In this document: positions 35,826 to 44,769 of the stretch, piece by piece | Layout: each line of letters starts with the position of its first letter | How positions within the stretch are numbered: the first letter of the stretch is position 1 | Origin: JANPLD01 sp964445765 | GTDB taxonomy: Bacteria; Pseudomonadota; Alphaproteobacteria; Rickettsiales; UBA8987 | Direction: 5' to 3' | Assembly: GCA_964445765.1 (NCBI GenBank) | Contig: CAYULD010000003.1 | Coordinates: forward strand, 62,001 to 126,000 | DNA length: 64,000 nucleotides | The notes under the pieces: model-generated | Seen by the model: the letters and a program-made list of their open reading frames with translations, nothing else | What the model was told of the DNA's origin: nothing | Databases searched by the model: none | Made by a program: the position numbers and the translations under genes

Positions 35826-36008
35826 TTAATTATATTTATCTACAAACATTGCATAAAAGAATAACCAAACTAGGTATAATGCACCAAAAATAACTAGCCC
35901 CAAAAAAATCTGAATGGGAAAAGGCTGTATTTCAAAAAAATATACGAAGCTATCCCAATCTTCAACTTTGGCTAATTGCTTAAAAAATATTGAAACTTTA
36001 TCATCCAT
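35826..36008 (-). CDS. Small membrane protein (60 aa)
   Basis: The 60-residue product has a polar N-terminus (MDDKVSIFFKQLAKVEDWDSF) and one long hydrophobic helix (about 30-54, IQIFLGLVIFGALYLVWLFFYAMF). No family is recognised. It follows glmU by 9 bp and precedes the similarly built 88-aa membrane protein by 8 bp. The repeated layout (polar N-part, single C-terminal helix) suggests partners in one complex, but this is inference. Confidence 0.5.
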   Translation of the reverse strand: MDDKVSIFFKQLAKVEDWDSFVYFFEIQPFPIQIFLGLVIFGALYLVWLFFYAMFVDKYN

Positions 36009-36017
36009 AGATTCATT

Positions 36018-37325
36018 CTAACTTTTTTTATCTAAAAATTTAAGCTCTTTTTTATTAATGGTAGTTTTTTGGCTTGGAGCATCTTTGAAAAGTGTTGTTC
36101 CTGCACCAATAATTGCATCATCACCTATTTTTATAGGGGCAATTAATGATGAGTTTGAGCCAACAAAAACATTATTTCCAATTTCAGTATTAAATTTATT
36201 TTTTCCATCATAATTGCAAGTTATTGTGCCAGCACCAATATTAACATTATAGCCAAGTGATGCATCGCCAATATATGAAAGGTGATTAACTTTTGAATTT
36301 TTACCAATTTTTGCATTTTTAAGCTCAACAAAATTGCCAATTTTAGCATTTTCAGAGATTATAGTTTTTGGTCTTATTCTAGCATAAGGGCCAATAACAA
36401 CGCTTTCTGCTATTTCACAATCTTCTAAATGAGAAAAAGAATTGATAATTGAATTTTTACCAATTTTTACTTTGCCCTTAAATACCACGAAAGGCTCAAT
36501 AACAACACCTGCCTCAATTTCTGCTTCATCAGAAAAATAAACATTTGAGGGGTCAGTGATTATAACACCATTATTTAGGTGCTTATTTCTAAGTTTTTCT
36601 TGAAAGATTTTTTCAGCATCCGCCCTTTCCTTTTGGCTGTTAATACCAATCACTTCATTTTCATTAGTAATAACTAATTTTACATTAAGATTTTTACTTT
36701 TTGCAATTTTAATTGCATCAGTAAGATAATATTCCCCTTTAGAATTATTATTATTTATTTCAGAAATTAATTGTTTGATATATTTTCCATTAAAAACCAT
36801 TACGCCTGAATTGCATATATTAATTAATTTTTGAGAGGCGTTGGCTTCTTTTTCCTCAACAATTTCATCAACTTCATTATTATCATTAGAAATTATTCTG
36901 CCATATCCGCTAGGGTTTTTTGCAACAAATCCTAAAACTGAGATGGCTGTATTATCATCAATTTCAGCAAGCATTTTATTTATGGTAGCTAATTCTATAA
37001 ACGGCGTATCACCATATAATATTATTATATTTGAACTCTCTTCAATATAATCAAGTGCAAGCCTTACTGCGTGGCCTGTTCCTAACCTTTCTAATTGAAT
37101 TATATTTTTTGATTGATATTTATTTAATATTGTTGATATTTCAGGGCTTAACTCAGATATAATAGTATAAATTTCTGAGTTTAACTCTAGTGCGGTTTTT
37201 AGTGAGAATTCTATAAGTTTTCTGCCGTTTATAGAATGTAATATTTTGGGAATGTTATTATTCATTCTAGTGCCTTTTCCAGCACCGAGAATTAAACAAA
37301 CATTTTTTTTGTTATTATATTTCAT
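36018..37325 (-). CDS. glmU: Bifunctional UDP-N-acetylglucosamine pyrophosphorylase / glucosamine-1-phosphate N-acetyltransferase
   Basis: GlmU makes UDP-GlcNAc for peptidoglycan and LPS. The N-terminal uridyltransferase domain begins with LILGAGKGTRM and has LYGDTPF and NICNSGVMVFNG. The C-terminal left-handed beta-helix acetyltransferase shows hexapeptide repeats and the catalytic patch RIRPKTII…NFVELKNAKIGKNSKVNHLSYIGDASLG plus GAGTITCNYDGKNKFNTEIGNNVFVGSNSSLIAP. At 435 residues it is slightly short, mainly at the C-terminus. Two small membrane-protein genes follow closely on the same strand. Confidence 0.96.
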   Translation of the reverse strand: MKYNNKKNVCLILGAGKGTRMNNNIPKILHSINGRKLIEFSLKTALELNSEIYTIISELSPEISTILNKYQSKNIIQLERLGTGHAVRLALDYIEESSNIIILYGDTPFIELATINKMLAEIDDNTAISVLGFVAKNPSGYGRIISNDNNEVDEIVEEKEANASQKLINICNSGVMVFNGKYIKQLISEINNNNSKGEYYLTDAIKIAKSKNLNVKLVITNENEVIGINSQKERADAEKIFQEKLRNKHLNNGVIITDPSNVYFSDEAEIEAGVVIEPFVVFKGKVKIGKNSIINSFSHLEDCEIAESVVIGPYARIRPKTIISENAKIGNFVELKNAKIGKNSKVNHLSYIGDASLGYNVNIGAGTITCNYDGKNKFNTEIGNNVFVGSNSSLIAPIKIGDDAIIGAGTTLFKDAPSQKTTINKKELKFLDKKS

Positions 37326-37471
37326 ATAGTTTCTTAATTTATATATGTTGCATTCTATGCACAGTTAAAAGTTTTGAAAGGGGTTTTTATTAATAAATAG
37401 TAATTTTATAGTTGTTATATAAGAAAAGTTAATACTTAATCTAATGTAATATTTTGAATATGGAGAAAAAA

Positions 37472-38344
37472 ATGCAAAATAGTAAGTTAAAAGGCTTTAC
37501 TTTGGTGGAGTTGGCGATTGTTTTGGTTATAGTAGGCTTGCTAGTTGGTGGTGTTTTACAGGGGCAAGAGCTTATTAAACAAGCACAAATTAGGTCTGTG
37601 GTAACACAAATTCAAAGTTTGGATACATCGCTTAACACATTTAGAGCTAAATATAGAGAATATCCGGGTGATATTTCTCGTGCTAGACAATTTGGCATCA
37701 ACTGCCCAAGAACTGGAGCTGCTTGCTCTACTTCAACTGATAATGTGGCCGCAACTGATTCTGATGGTGCGACAGACGGTGCTTTGGGTAATGGTGATGG
37801 TGATTTTAACCTAGAGGATAGTGATAATACGGCCACTGATGCAACAGCTTTTGGTAGTTTTTCAGGTGAGATAGCCAATTTTTGGGTTCATTTGTCTAAT
37901 ACGCTTTTAGTTAAAGGTAATTATACGCAGTCAACAACGGCTTGTGCTGATGCGACATGTGTTGCTATCGCTGGTCAAACATTCCCTGATGCGTCAGTTG
38001 GTAATGGAATTGTTGCTTTGACGGAAGCGGGTAGAATGTTCTGGGTGGTAGGCGTTGCATCTACATTTGATAATACTCTTAATGCTAATGCTGTAATTGG
38101 CTCAGCTGAAGGTACTGCAAATACCCCTTGGCAACAGACCTTATCGCCAGAAGAGGCTTATGGTTTAGATTCTAAGCTTGATGATGGAATTCCTGCTACT
38201 GGAATTGTTAATATGGTTGCTTCTTATAACGGAACATTTACACTGGATGAAGCGGGTGCAGGTGAGTGCTCAGTAACAGCCGGCTCATATGCACTAGCGT
38301 TAGATACTAAAAATTGTGCTTTAAGAGTTAGGGCTTCAGGTTAA
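37472..38344 (+). CDS. Type IV pilin-like protein, first of three tandem paralogues
   Basis: The prepilin site is LKGF-TLVELAIVLVIVGLLVGGVLQGQELIKQ, with cleavage after Gly, Phe at +1 and Glu at +5, followed by the hydrophobic assembly helix. The start is set at ATG 37472 because GGAG lies 6 bases upstream; an in-frame ATG at 37460 is possible. The body contains NTFRAKYREYPGDISRA, a Cys pair, an Asp/Gly-rich loop (SDGATDGALGNGDGDFNLED) that resembles calcium-binding loops, the conserved EIANFWVHLSNTLLVKGNYTQ, and a C-terminal Cys pair. The two next genes are close copies. Type IV pilus or type II-like secretion is the expected route; no assembly genes are in the window. Confidence 0.88.
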   Translation: MQNSKLKGFTLVELAIVLVIVGLLVGGVLQGQELIKQAQIRSVVTQIQSLDTSLNTFRAKYREYPGDISRARQFGINCPRTGAACSTSTDNVAATDSDGATDGALGNGDGDFNLEDSDNTATDATAFGSFSGEIANFWVHLSNTLLVKGNYTQSTTACADATCVAIAGQTFPDASVGNGIVALTEAGRMFWVVGVASTFDNTLNANAVIGSAEGTANTPWQQTLSPEEAYGLDSKLDDGIPATGIVNMVASYNGTFTLDEAGAGECSVTAGSYALALDTKNCALRVRASG

Positions 38345-38355
38345 AAAACATTGTG

Positions 38356-39234
38356 ATGAAAAATATAATTTATAAATCAAGTAAAAAATCAGGTTTTACA
38401 TTAGTTGAGTTAGCTATAGTTTTGGTTATAGTTGGCTTGCTAGTTGGTGGCGTTTTGCAGGGGCAAGAATTAATTGCTCAAGCTCAGATTAGGTCAGTTG
38501 TATCTCAAATTCAAAGTTTGGATACATCTCTTAACACATTTAGAGCTAAGTATAGAGAATATCCGGGGGATATTAGCAGGGCTTCGGCTTTTGGTATTAA
38601 CTGCCCAAGAACAGGTGCGGCTTGTTCTGGTGCAACAGACAATGTTGCGGATACTGATTCAGATGGCGGTGCTGATGGTGCTGATGGTGATGGTGATGGT
38701 GATTATAACTTGGAAGATTCTGATAACACAGTTGCAACAACTGCAGCATATAGTGCATTTGAAGGTGAGATAGCAAATTTTTGGGTGCATTTATCAAATA
38801 CACTTTTAGTAAAAGGTAATTTTACGCAAGTTGATGACTGTATAGATAGTGGAACAGCTTGTTTAGCCACGGCTGGCGTAAACTTTACTGATGCTCCAAT
38901 AGGTAACGGTATAATAGCATTAACAGAATTTGGAAGAATGTTTTGGGTATTAGGTGTGGGTAATCCTTCAGTTGATTTAGATGGTGGTGCTGCAGATGCA
39001 GATTCGCCTACAGCACAACAGCTAACACCTGAAGAGGCTTATGGTATAGATTCTAAAATAGACGATGGAAGGCCAGAAACAGGCATTTCTCAGGCTATAT
39101 CAGCTTTTAATGCCACAGCTGGTGTGTTCACTTTAGATACAACGGGTGGCAATGGTTGCTTTACTGTTGCAGGTGCTTATGCATTGGCAACAAATGCTAA
39201 AAGATGTTCTATAAGAGTTAGAGCATCTGGTTAA
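38356..39234 (+). CDS. Type IV pilin-like protein, second of three tandem paralogues
   Basis: This 292-residue protein shares nearly the whole N-terminal 85 residues and the EIANFWVHLSNTLLVKGNFTQ block with its neighbour, and the DNA is also closely similar there. Its Asp/Gly loop is longer (GADGADGDGDGDYNLED), encoded by repeated GGTGAT units. The prepilin site is KSGF-TLVELAIV. ATG 38356 is preferred to the GTG one codon earlier. It lies 11 bp after the first copy. The central and C-terminal regions vary more, with ATAGVNFTDAPIGNGIIAL and a final CFTVAGAYALATNAKRCSIRV with paired Cys. Confidence 0.87.
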   Translation: MKNIIYKSSKKSGFTLVELAIVLVIVGLLVGGVLQGQELIAQAQIRSVVSQIQSLDTSLNTFRAKYREYPGDISRASAFGINCPRTGAACSGATDNVADTDSDGGADGADGDGDGDYNLEDSDNTVATTAAYSAFEGEIANFWVHLSNTLLVKGNFTQVDDCIDSGTACLATAGVNFTDAPIGNGIIALTEFGRMFWVLGVGNPSVDLDGGAADADSPTAQQLTPEEAYGIDSKIDDGRPETGISQAISAFNATAGVFTLDTTGGNGCFTVAGAYALATNAKRCSIRVRASG

Positions 39235-39261
39235 TTAGGTTAATCAAACCTTTGGAGTATA

Positions 39262-40116
39262 ATGGTAAATATTAATAAAAATAATAAAGCTTTCACGCTA
39301 ATTGAGCTTGCGATAGTTTTAGTTATTGTTGGTTTATTGGTGGGTGGTGTTCTACAAGGTCAAGAGCTTATCAAGCAATCACAAATTCGTTCTGTTGTTT
39401 CTCAGGTGCAAGAAATGGATACTGCAATTAACACATTTAGAGCAAAATATGCTCAATATCCGGGAGATATAAGTGATGCATCTTCTTTTGGAATAAACTG
39501 CCCTAGGGGTGTTGTATGTGATGCTACAACTGATAATGTATCTGATGTTGTTGCAGCGGGAACAGATGGTGCAGATGGTGATGGTGATGGTGATTTTAAT
39601 CTAGAAGACTATCACGCAGATGCTACAAATGCTACAGCTTTTGATACATTCGGTGGAGAGATAGCAAATTTTTGGGTTCACCTTTCAAATACTCTATTAG
39701 TTAGAGGTAATTATACTCAAACCGATGATTGCTCAACCGCTTGTGCGGCAGCAGTAGGGGTAAACTTTCCATCATCACCACTTGGTAATGGTTTAATTGC
39801 ATTAAGTGAGGCCGGAAGAGTTTTTTGGGTTATTGGAACTGGAACTAGCGTTGCAGATTTAGATGGAGGTGCAGGCGACGGAGATTCACCAACAGCTCAG
39901 CAACTAACGCCAGAAGAGGCATATGGTTTAGATTCAAAATTAGATGATGGTGCACCAGATAGTGGTATAGTTAGGGCTACTGCTGCATATAATACAGTAG
40001 TTGGATTTTTTACTGATGATACTACAGGTGGTAATGGTTGTTTCACTGCTGCGGGTGTATATGCACTAGCAACTGAAGCTAAGAGATGCACTATTAGGGT
40101 TAGAGCTTCAGGCTAA
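39262..40116 (+). CDS. Type IV pilin-like protein, third of three tandem paralogues
   Basis: This 284-residue protein starts at ATG 39262, six bases or so after GGAG. Its prepilin site is KAF-TLIELAIVLVIVGLLVGGVLQGQELIKQ, with Ala instead of Gly at -1, which is tolerated by prepilin peptidases but less common. It keeps the NTFRAKYAQYPGDISDA block, the GADGDGDGDFNLED loop and EIANFWVHLSNTLLVRGNYTQ, and its C-terminus matches the second copy. It lies 27 bp downstream of the second copy and converges with der. Confidence 0.87.
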   Translation: MVNINKNNKAFTLIELAIVLVIVGLLVGGVLQGQELIKQSQIRSVVSQVQEMDTAINTFRAKYAQYPGDISDASSFGINCPRGVVCDATTDNVSDVVAAGTDGADGDGDGDFNLEDYHADATNATAFDTFGGEIANFWVHLSNTLLVRGNYTQTDDCSTACAAAVGVNFPSSPLGNGLIALSEAGRVFWVIGTGTSVADLDGGAGDGDSPTAQQLTPEEAYGLDSKLDDGAPDSGIVRATAAYNTVVGFFTDDTTGGNGCFTAAGVYALATEAKRCTIRVRASG

Positions 40117-40120
40117 AATC

Positions 40121-41476
40121 TTAATTGCTCTCTTTTTCATCAAATGGGTTTTTACTTCTTTTGAGGCTTATTCTTATGGGGGTTCCGATTAATCCGAACT
40201 CTTTTTTGAAGCTATTAACTAAATATCTAATATAACTCTCAGGAAAGCCTTTAAGGTTCGTGCTACTAAAAATTACAATTTTTGGTGGCCTTGAAGAAAC
40301 TTGCGTGGCATATTTAAGTTTAACCCTTCTTCCTGCACAAATTGGGGGCATATTAGCTTCTAAAGCTGCCTCAAGCCATTGATTAATTTTTGATGTTGAA
40401 ATTTTCGCATTCCAATCTTCAAAAACCTTTATAACTTCTTTTAGTAATTTATTAATACCCTTATTTTCTAATGCAGAAATGCAATAATAAGGAACATTTT
40501 TACCTTGATGAAAAGAAAAATCTAATAGTGATTCAATTTTATCTTTCATTTCTTTCTGTTGCTCACTATCTAGTTTATCCCACTTATTTAGGGCAATTAT
40601 CAAGCCTTTACCTTCTTGAAAAATAAGATCAGCTAAGTGTAATTCTTGTTTATCAATTCCAGCTTCAGCATCTACAACTAATACTGCTATATTGCAATTA
40701 TTAAGCGTTTTTATAGTATCATCAACCGATAATTCTTCCTCAATTTCGCCGTTTTTATGTTTTTTACGAATGCCTGCTGTATCATAAAGATAAATTTTTT
40801 CGCCCTCAAATTCACATTCTACAAAAACTGTATCTCTAGTAGTGCCGGCAATATTTGATATTATTGAGCGGTTTTCACCCAAAATTGCATTAAATAAAGT
40901 GGATTTACCAACATTAGGCCTGCCCAAGATAGCTAGTTTCAGAAGGGGTTTTTCATCTTCAATATCGGGTGAGATATCAAATTTTTCTGATTCTGCAATT
41001 TCTTCAATTCTCTCATAAAGCTCGCCCACGATTGCATGCTCTGCTGAGATAATTACTGGATCACCAAAACCTAGAGAGTGAGCCTCAAAAATGCCGGGTG
41101 CACGATTTTCATTTTCACATTTATTAACAACAAGTAAAATTTTCTTCTTGGATTTTCTTAATTTTTGAGCAAAAAACTTATCTTTATCTAAAACGCCCGC
41201 CCTGCCATCTATTAAAAATAAAACTAAATCAGCCATTTCTATGGCTTTATCAGTTTGTGTCATCATTAATTCTTCAATACTATCTTTTTTAGGAGTTTCT
41301 AGGCCAGCCGTATCAATAATTTCAAAATTGATGTCGTTATAATTAACTTTATAGCTTTTTCTATCTCTTGTAAGGCCGGGCTTATCGTGGGTTAGGGCAA
41401 TTTTCTTACCAGCTAAACGATTAAATAAAGTGGATTTACCAACATTTGGCCTACCAATTATTGCAATTTTGAACAT
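40121..41476 (-). CDS. der: Ribosome biogenesis GTPase Der (EngA)
   Basis: Der has two tandem GTPase domains and a KH-like C-terminus and acts in 50S assembly. The 451-residue protein shows both P-loops (GRPNVGKSTLFNRLAG near residue 8 and GRPNVGKSTLFNAILG near residue 185), DTAGLE and DTAGIR switch II motifs, VNKCE and LNKWD specificity motifs, and the KH region VSSRPPKIVIFSS…YIRYLVNSFKKEFGLIGTPIRISL. It is a single gene, convergent with the third pilin and divergent from prfB. Confidence 0.96.
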   Translation of the reverse strand: MFKIAIIGRPNVGKSTLFNRLAGKKIALTHDKPGLTRDRKSYKVNYNDINFEIIDTAGLETPKKDSIEELMMTQTDKAIEMADLVLFLIDGRAGVLDKDKFFAQKLRKSKKKILLVVNKCENENRAPGIFEAHSLGFGDPVIISAEHAIVGELYERIEEIAESEKFDISPDIEDEKPLLKLAILGRPNVGKSTLFNAILGENRSIISNIAGTTRDTVFVECEFEGEKIYLYDTAGIRKKHKNGEIEEELSVDDTIKTLNNCNIAVLVVDAEAGIDKQELHLADLIFQEGKGLIIALNKWDKLDSEQQKEMKDKIESLLDFSFHQGKNVPYYCISALENKGINKLLKEVIKVFEDWNAKISTSKINQWLEAALEANMPPICAGRRVKLKYATQVSSRPPKIVIFSSTNLKGFPESYIRYLVNSFKKEFGLIGTPIRISLKRSKNPFDEKESN

Positions 41477-41541
41477 CTATGATATACGCAGTTAAATTTT
41501 TACGATTTTACATTTTATATTAACCAATACAAGCCAAAAAA

Positions 41542-42646
41542 ATGAGACAAGAAGCCCTAGAAGCTATTAAAAATATTAAAAAATCATTTTCTGTAATTGC
41601 GAGGTGTCTTTGACAAAGTAAACCTTGAAAATAAACTTAAAAACCTTGAAGAAAAATCATCTGCAGAAGATTTTTGGAATAATCAAAAAGAAGCACAATC
41701 CATTCTAAAAGAAAAATCCGCGATAGAAAATAAGCTAAATAGTTATAATAAAATTCTAACTGAATATGAAGATGCAGAAATATTAAGCCAGCTAGGTGTT
41801 GAAGCAAACGATAATTCTGTAATAGAAGAAGCTGAAAAATCTTTCATTGATCTTGAGAAAAAAATAAAAAAATTTGAGCTTGAAGCGCTTTTTACTGGTG
41901 AGGCAGATGCTAATAATGCTTTCTTAGAAGTTCATAGCGGTGCGGGCGGCACAGAAAGTTGTGATTGGGCAGAAATGTTGCTTAGAATGTATATTAGATG
42001 GGCTGAATCTAATAATTTCAAGGCAGAAATATTAGATGAGCTACAAGGCGAAGAAGCCGGAATAAAATCTGCAACTATTAGAATAATTGGTGAAAATGCT
42101 TATGGCTGGTTAAAAGGTGAAAATGGCGTGCATAGGCTGGTTAGAATTTCTCCGTTTGATGCAAACGCAAAAAGGCATACTTCTTTTGCTTCAATTACAA
42201 TTTATCCAGAAGTTGATGATAATATTGATGTTAAAATTGAAGATAAAGATGTTAGAATTGATACTTTAAGAGCTTCAGGGGCAGGGGGGCAACATGTTAA
42301 TAAAACTGAATCAGCAATTAGATTAACGCATATACCAACAAATATTGTTGTTTCTTGCCAAAATTCTAGATCACAACATACAAACAAAGCTGAGGCTTTT
42401 AGAATTTTAAGGGCAAAATTATATGAGCTTGAGCTTAAAAAAAGGGAGGCGGAAAAGCAAATAGCAGAGGATAATAAATCAGATAATAGTTGGGGTAACC
42501 AAATTAGATCATATGTTCTGCACCCTTATCAAATGGTAAAAGATTTAAGAACAGGTTTTGAAACATCTGATACAAGTGGGGTTCTTGATGGTAAATTACA
42601 AGGTTTTATGAATTCTTGGCTTTCTGGAGAAAGAAGAGAAAATTAA
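41542..42646 (+). CDS. prfB: Peptide chain release factor 2, with programmed +1 frameshift
   Basis: RF2 terminates translation at UGA and UAA. The gene starts at ATG 41542 (MRQEALEAIKN) and meets an in-frame TGA at 41611-41613. It continues in the +1 frame from 41612 (GAC, then AAA GTA) to 42646, giving about 367 residues, the normal RF2 length. The second frame has RISPFDANAKRHTSFAS, including the SPF stop-codon recognition motif, and the catalytic GAGGQHVNKTES. The shift site CTT TGA C, preceded by a Shine-Dalgarno-like GAGGTG, is the classic autoregulatory arrangement in which low RF2 promotes frameshifting. Confidence 0.95.
41601..41614 (+). promoter_or_regulatory. prfB programmed +1 frameshift site
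   Basis: GAGGTGTCTTTGAC combines an internal Shine-Dalgarno-like GAGGTG with the slippery CTT TGA C. Slippage of one base bypasses the TGA stop and joins the 23-codon first frame to the main frame. Confidence 0.9.
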
Positions 42647-42652
42647 TTTTAT

Positions 42653-43150
42653 TTACTTAAATTCCTCACCATAATAAACACCCCATAGATTTTGAGTTTC
42701 AACATATCCGCTAACTTCTGAGGCTTCAACCTCACAAAAACCTTGCTTGCAATAATCTATAACAACTACAACGCCATTTTGTAAAATTGCTTTTACTGAA
42801 GATTGAACAGAGGCAGAGCCAAATAATTTAGTATTATTATTTTTTATTATTGCTGTTCTTTTACCAGATAATTGTGATTTATGAATCCAGCCCTCATCAC
42901 CTTGAATATCTCTAATTTTTCGCCAATGCTCATATTCTTCAATTATTTCAAGTGGAATTTGCTTTCTAACTAGCACCCATTTTATAGGATATCTTTTTCC
43001 GGGGCCAGAACGCACATTGGCTTCTTTAGAAGAAAGCGAGGCAAATCTTGGAATTGGAAGGCCAGTTGGTTTAATTTCTTCCGCAAGTGCATCGACTATA
43101 TTAAAAGCAAAAAAAAGGCAGAGAAAAATTTTAACTAATTGTTTTTTCAT
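42653..43150 (-). CDS. Secreted bacterial SH3-domain protein
   Basis: The 165-residue protein has an N-terminal signal peptide (MKKQLVKIFLCLFFAFNIVDALA) and a bacterial SH3 domain. This is recognised by KEANVRSGPGKRYPIKWVLVRKQIPLEIIEEYEHWRKIRDIQGDEGWIHKSQL, with a second SH3-like repeat after residue 100 ending in GYVETQNLWGVY. Such periplasmic SH3b proteins bind peptidoglycan or partner proteins. It is last in an apparent operon with kdsB, a DUF1189-like gene and a TPR gene. Confidence 0.82.
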   Translation of the reverse strand: MKKQLVKIFLCLFFAFNIVDALAEEIKPTGLPIPRFASLSSKEANVRSGPGKRYPIKWVLVRKQIPLEIIEEYEHWRKIRDIQGDEGWIHKSQLSGKRTAIIKNNNTKLFGSASVQSSVKAILQNGVVVVIDYCKQGFCEVEASEVSGYVETQNLWGVYYGEEFK

Positions 43151-43177
43151 AAAAATTATAGGTAAATATCAGAATTA

Positions 43178-44767
43178 CTATTTTGTGTAGGAAGAAATCT
43201 TATTATTAATATCTTCTAGAAGAATTTCATCAGAATTTTCTTTATCATAGTAATCTTTTGCTTTTTTCCACTGATATAGTGCTTCTTTTCTACGACCTAA
43301 CTTCCAATATAAATCACCTAAGTGAGAATTTATAACAGAATTATAAGGTAGGGCTAGTGATGCTTGCTCCAAAAATGGTAGTGCTTCAACATAATAGCCG
43401 AGCTTATATAAAGCCCAACCATAACTATCTAAAATATGAGGTGCCCCACCACTTTTTATAACTGCTGCTTCAAGCATAGCCCTTGCTTGCTTAATATTTT
43501 TATTTTTTACCAGCCAACTATATGCAAGATAATTTAGAACCTCTGGATTTTCAGGGTTAAGTTGAACAGATTTTTTAAGATATGATTCAGCATTTTGCCA
43601 ATCCCCTGTTTTATCATAAGCTATGCCAAGGTTAAAAAACAAATTCCAATGATCAGGAACTAAATTTTTAATTTCCTTTTCTGCAATTTTATATTCTTTA
43701 ATAGCTTGCTTATAGTTTTTCCTATTTAGATTTATACCACCTTTTGCAAAGGCAATTTGGAAGGTAAGCTCATTATTTGCGTTAAGATTTTTCAAAATTT
43801 CAAGGGCGTCTTCATCTTTTTGCAAATTATGCAAATTTATAGCTTTAGAAAATTGAGCATCTTTGTAATTGGGATCAGATTTTTCAACTTCATCATATAC
43901 AATATTTGCTTCTTCAAGCCTGTTCATTGATTCAAAAATCATTGCAAGCAATTTTTTTAGCTTGTAAAGCTCAGGATCTAAATATCTAGCAAGACGAACA
44001 TATATAACGGCTTCTTCAAGATTTTTGCTTTGTAATGAATATTGAGATAACTCAAAGAAAACTTCTGCAATAAATTTTCTAGCTTTAATTTCAACTGGGT
44101 AATCTTTACCCTCAATAAGAATAGGCTTATTATTTGCTAAATCATTTATCATTGCCCTATTAAATGAAAAAACTGAAAGCATATATGTAACTGTTATGTT
44201 ATCAATAACAGAAAAGGCATTTTTATAATCTTCATTAACCGCATAAGACCAAGCTAAAATTAATGGCAGAACCACAGCATCAAGGTGGCTTTTATCTTCA
44301 ACGGAAGGGCTAGTAATATCTTTTAGAAGCTGATAATTTTGCTTAGTGTTCTTTTCCTTAAAATTTTCTAACGCAACAAGAAGATAAGGGATTGGTGATA
44401 ATTTGCTTGGTTTTGTATTATTTTCTTTATCTAATTCAATATTTCTTTTTGCCTGAATAATAGCATTTTCGTAATCACCCTTAAAAAGATAAATTCCATA
44501 TAATTTATTTAATATATCAATATTATCAGGGTCTTGCTCAATAGCTTTTTCATAGAATTTAACAGCGTTACTAAAATCACCAGTTTTTTGTGCAACGGAA
44601 GCCGTAAGAAAATCTCCGTATGATGAAGATTTTACAGAGTTACTATCATCAACAATTTCAATAGAATCTTTTTTAATAACTATATTAGCAACATTAAATT
44701 TTCTAAGTAACTCAATGCCTATGATAAGCACTAAAAATAAAATAGTTAAATAAAAAATCTTTCTCAT
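43178..44767 (-). CDS. Membrane-anchored tetratricopeptide-repeat protein
   Basis: The 529-residue protein has one N-terminal membrane helix (residues about 4-22) and then TPR repeats through most of its length. Examples are SVAQKTGDFSNAVKFYEKAIEQDPDNIDILNKLYGIYLFKGDYENAI near residue 57 and LFFNLGIAYDKTGDWQNAESYLKKSVQLNPENPEVLNYLAYSWL in the last third. The helix and repeats suggest a periplasmic scaffold anchored in the inner membrane. It lies between a DUF1189-like gene (3 bp) and the SH3b gene (27 bp), so an envelope role is likely; partners are unknown. Confidence 0.85.
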   Translation of the reverse strand: MRKIFYLTILFLVLIIGIELLRKFNVANIVIKKDSIEIVDDSNSVKSSSYGDFLTASVAQKTGDFSNAVKFYEKAIEQDPDNIDILNKLYGIYLFKGDYENAIIQAKRNIELDKENNTKPSKLSPIPYLLVALENFKEKNTKQNYQLLKDITSPSVEDKSHLDAVVLPLILAWSYAVNEDYKNAFSVIDNITVTYMLSVFSFNRAMINDLANNKPILIEGKDYPVEIKARKFIAEVFFELSQYSLQSKNLEEAVIYVRLARYLDPELYKLKKLLAMIFESMNRLEEANIVYDEVEKSDPNYKDAQFSKAINLHNLQKDEDALEILKNLNANNELTFQIAFAKGGINLNRKNYKQAIKEYKIAEKEIKNLVPDHWNLFFNLGIAYDKTGDWQNAESYLKKSVQLNPENPEVLNYLAYSWLVKNKNIKQARAMLEAAVIKSGGAPHILDSYGWALYKLGYYVEALPFLEQASLALPYNSVINSHLGDLYWKLGRRKEALYQWKKAKDYYDKENSDEILLEDINNKISSYTK

Positions 44768-44769
44768 TT

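Noticed and set aside
41597..41611. Separate start for prfB in the second frame
   Set aside because: The complete RF2 N-terminus and the CTT TGA C shift site are present upstream, so the second frame is reached by frameshifting rather than by a new start.
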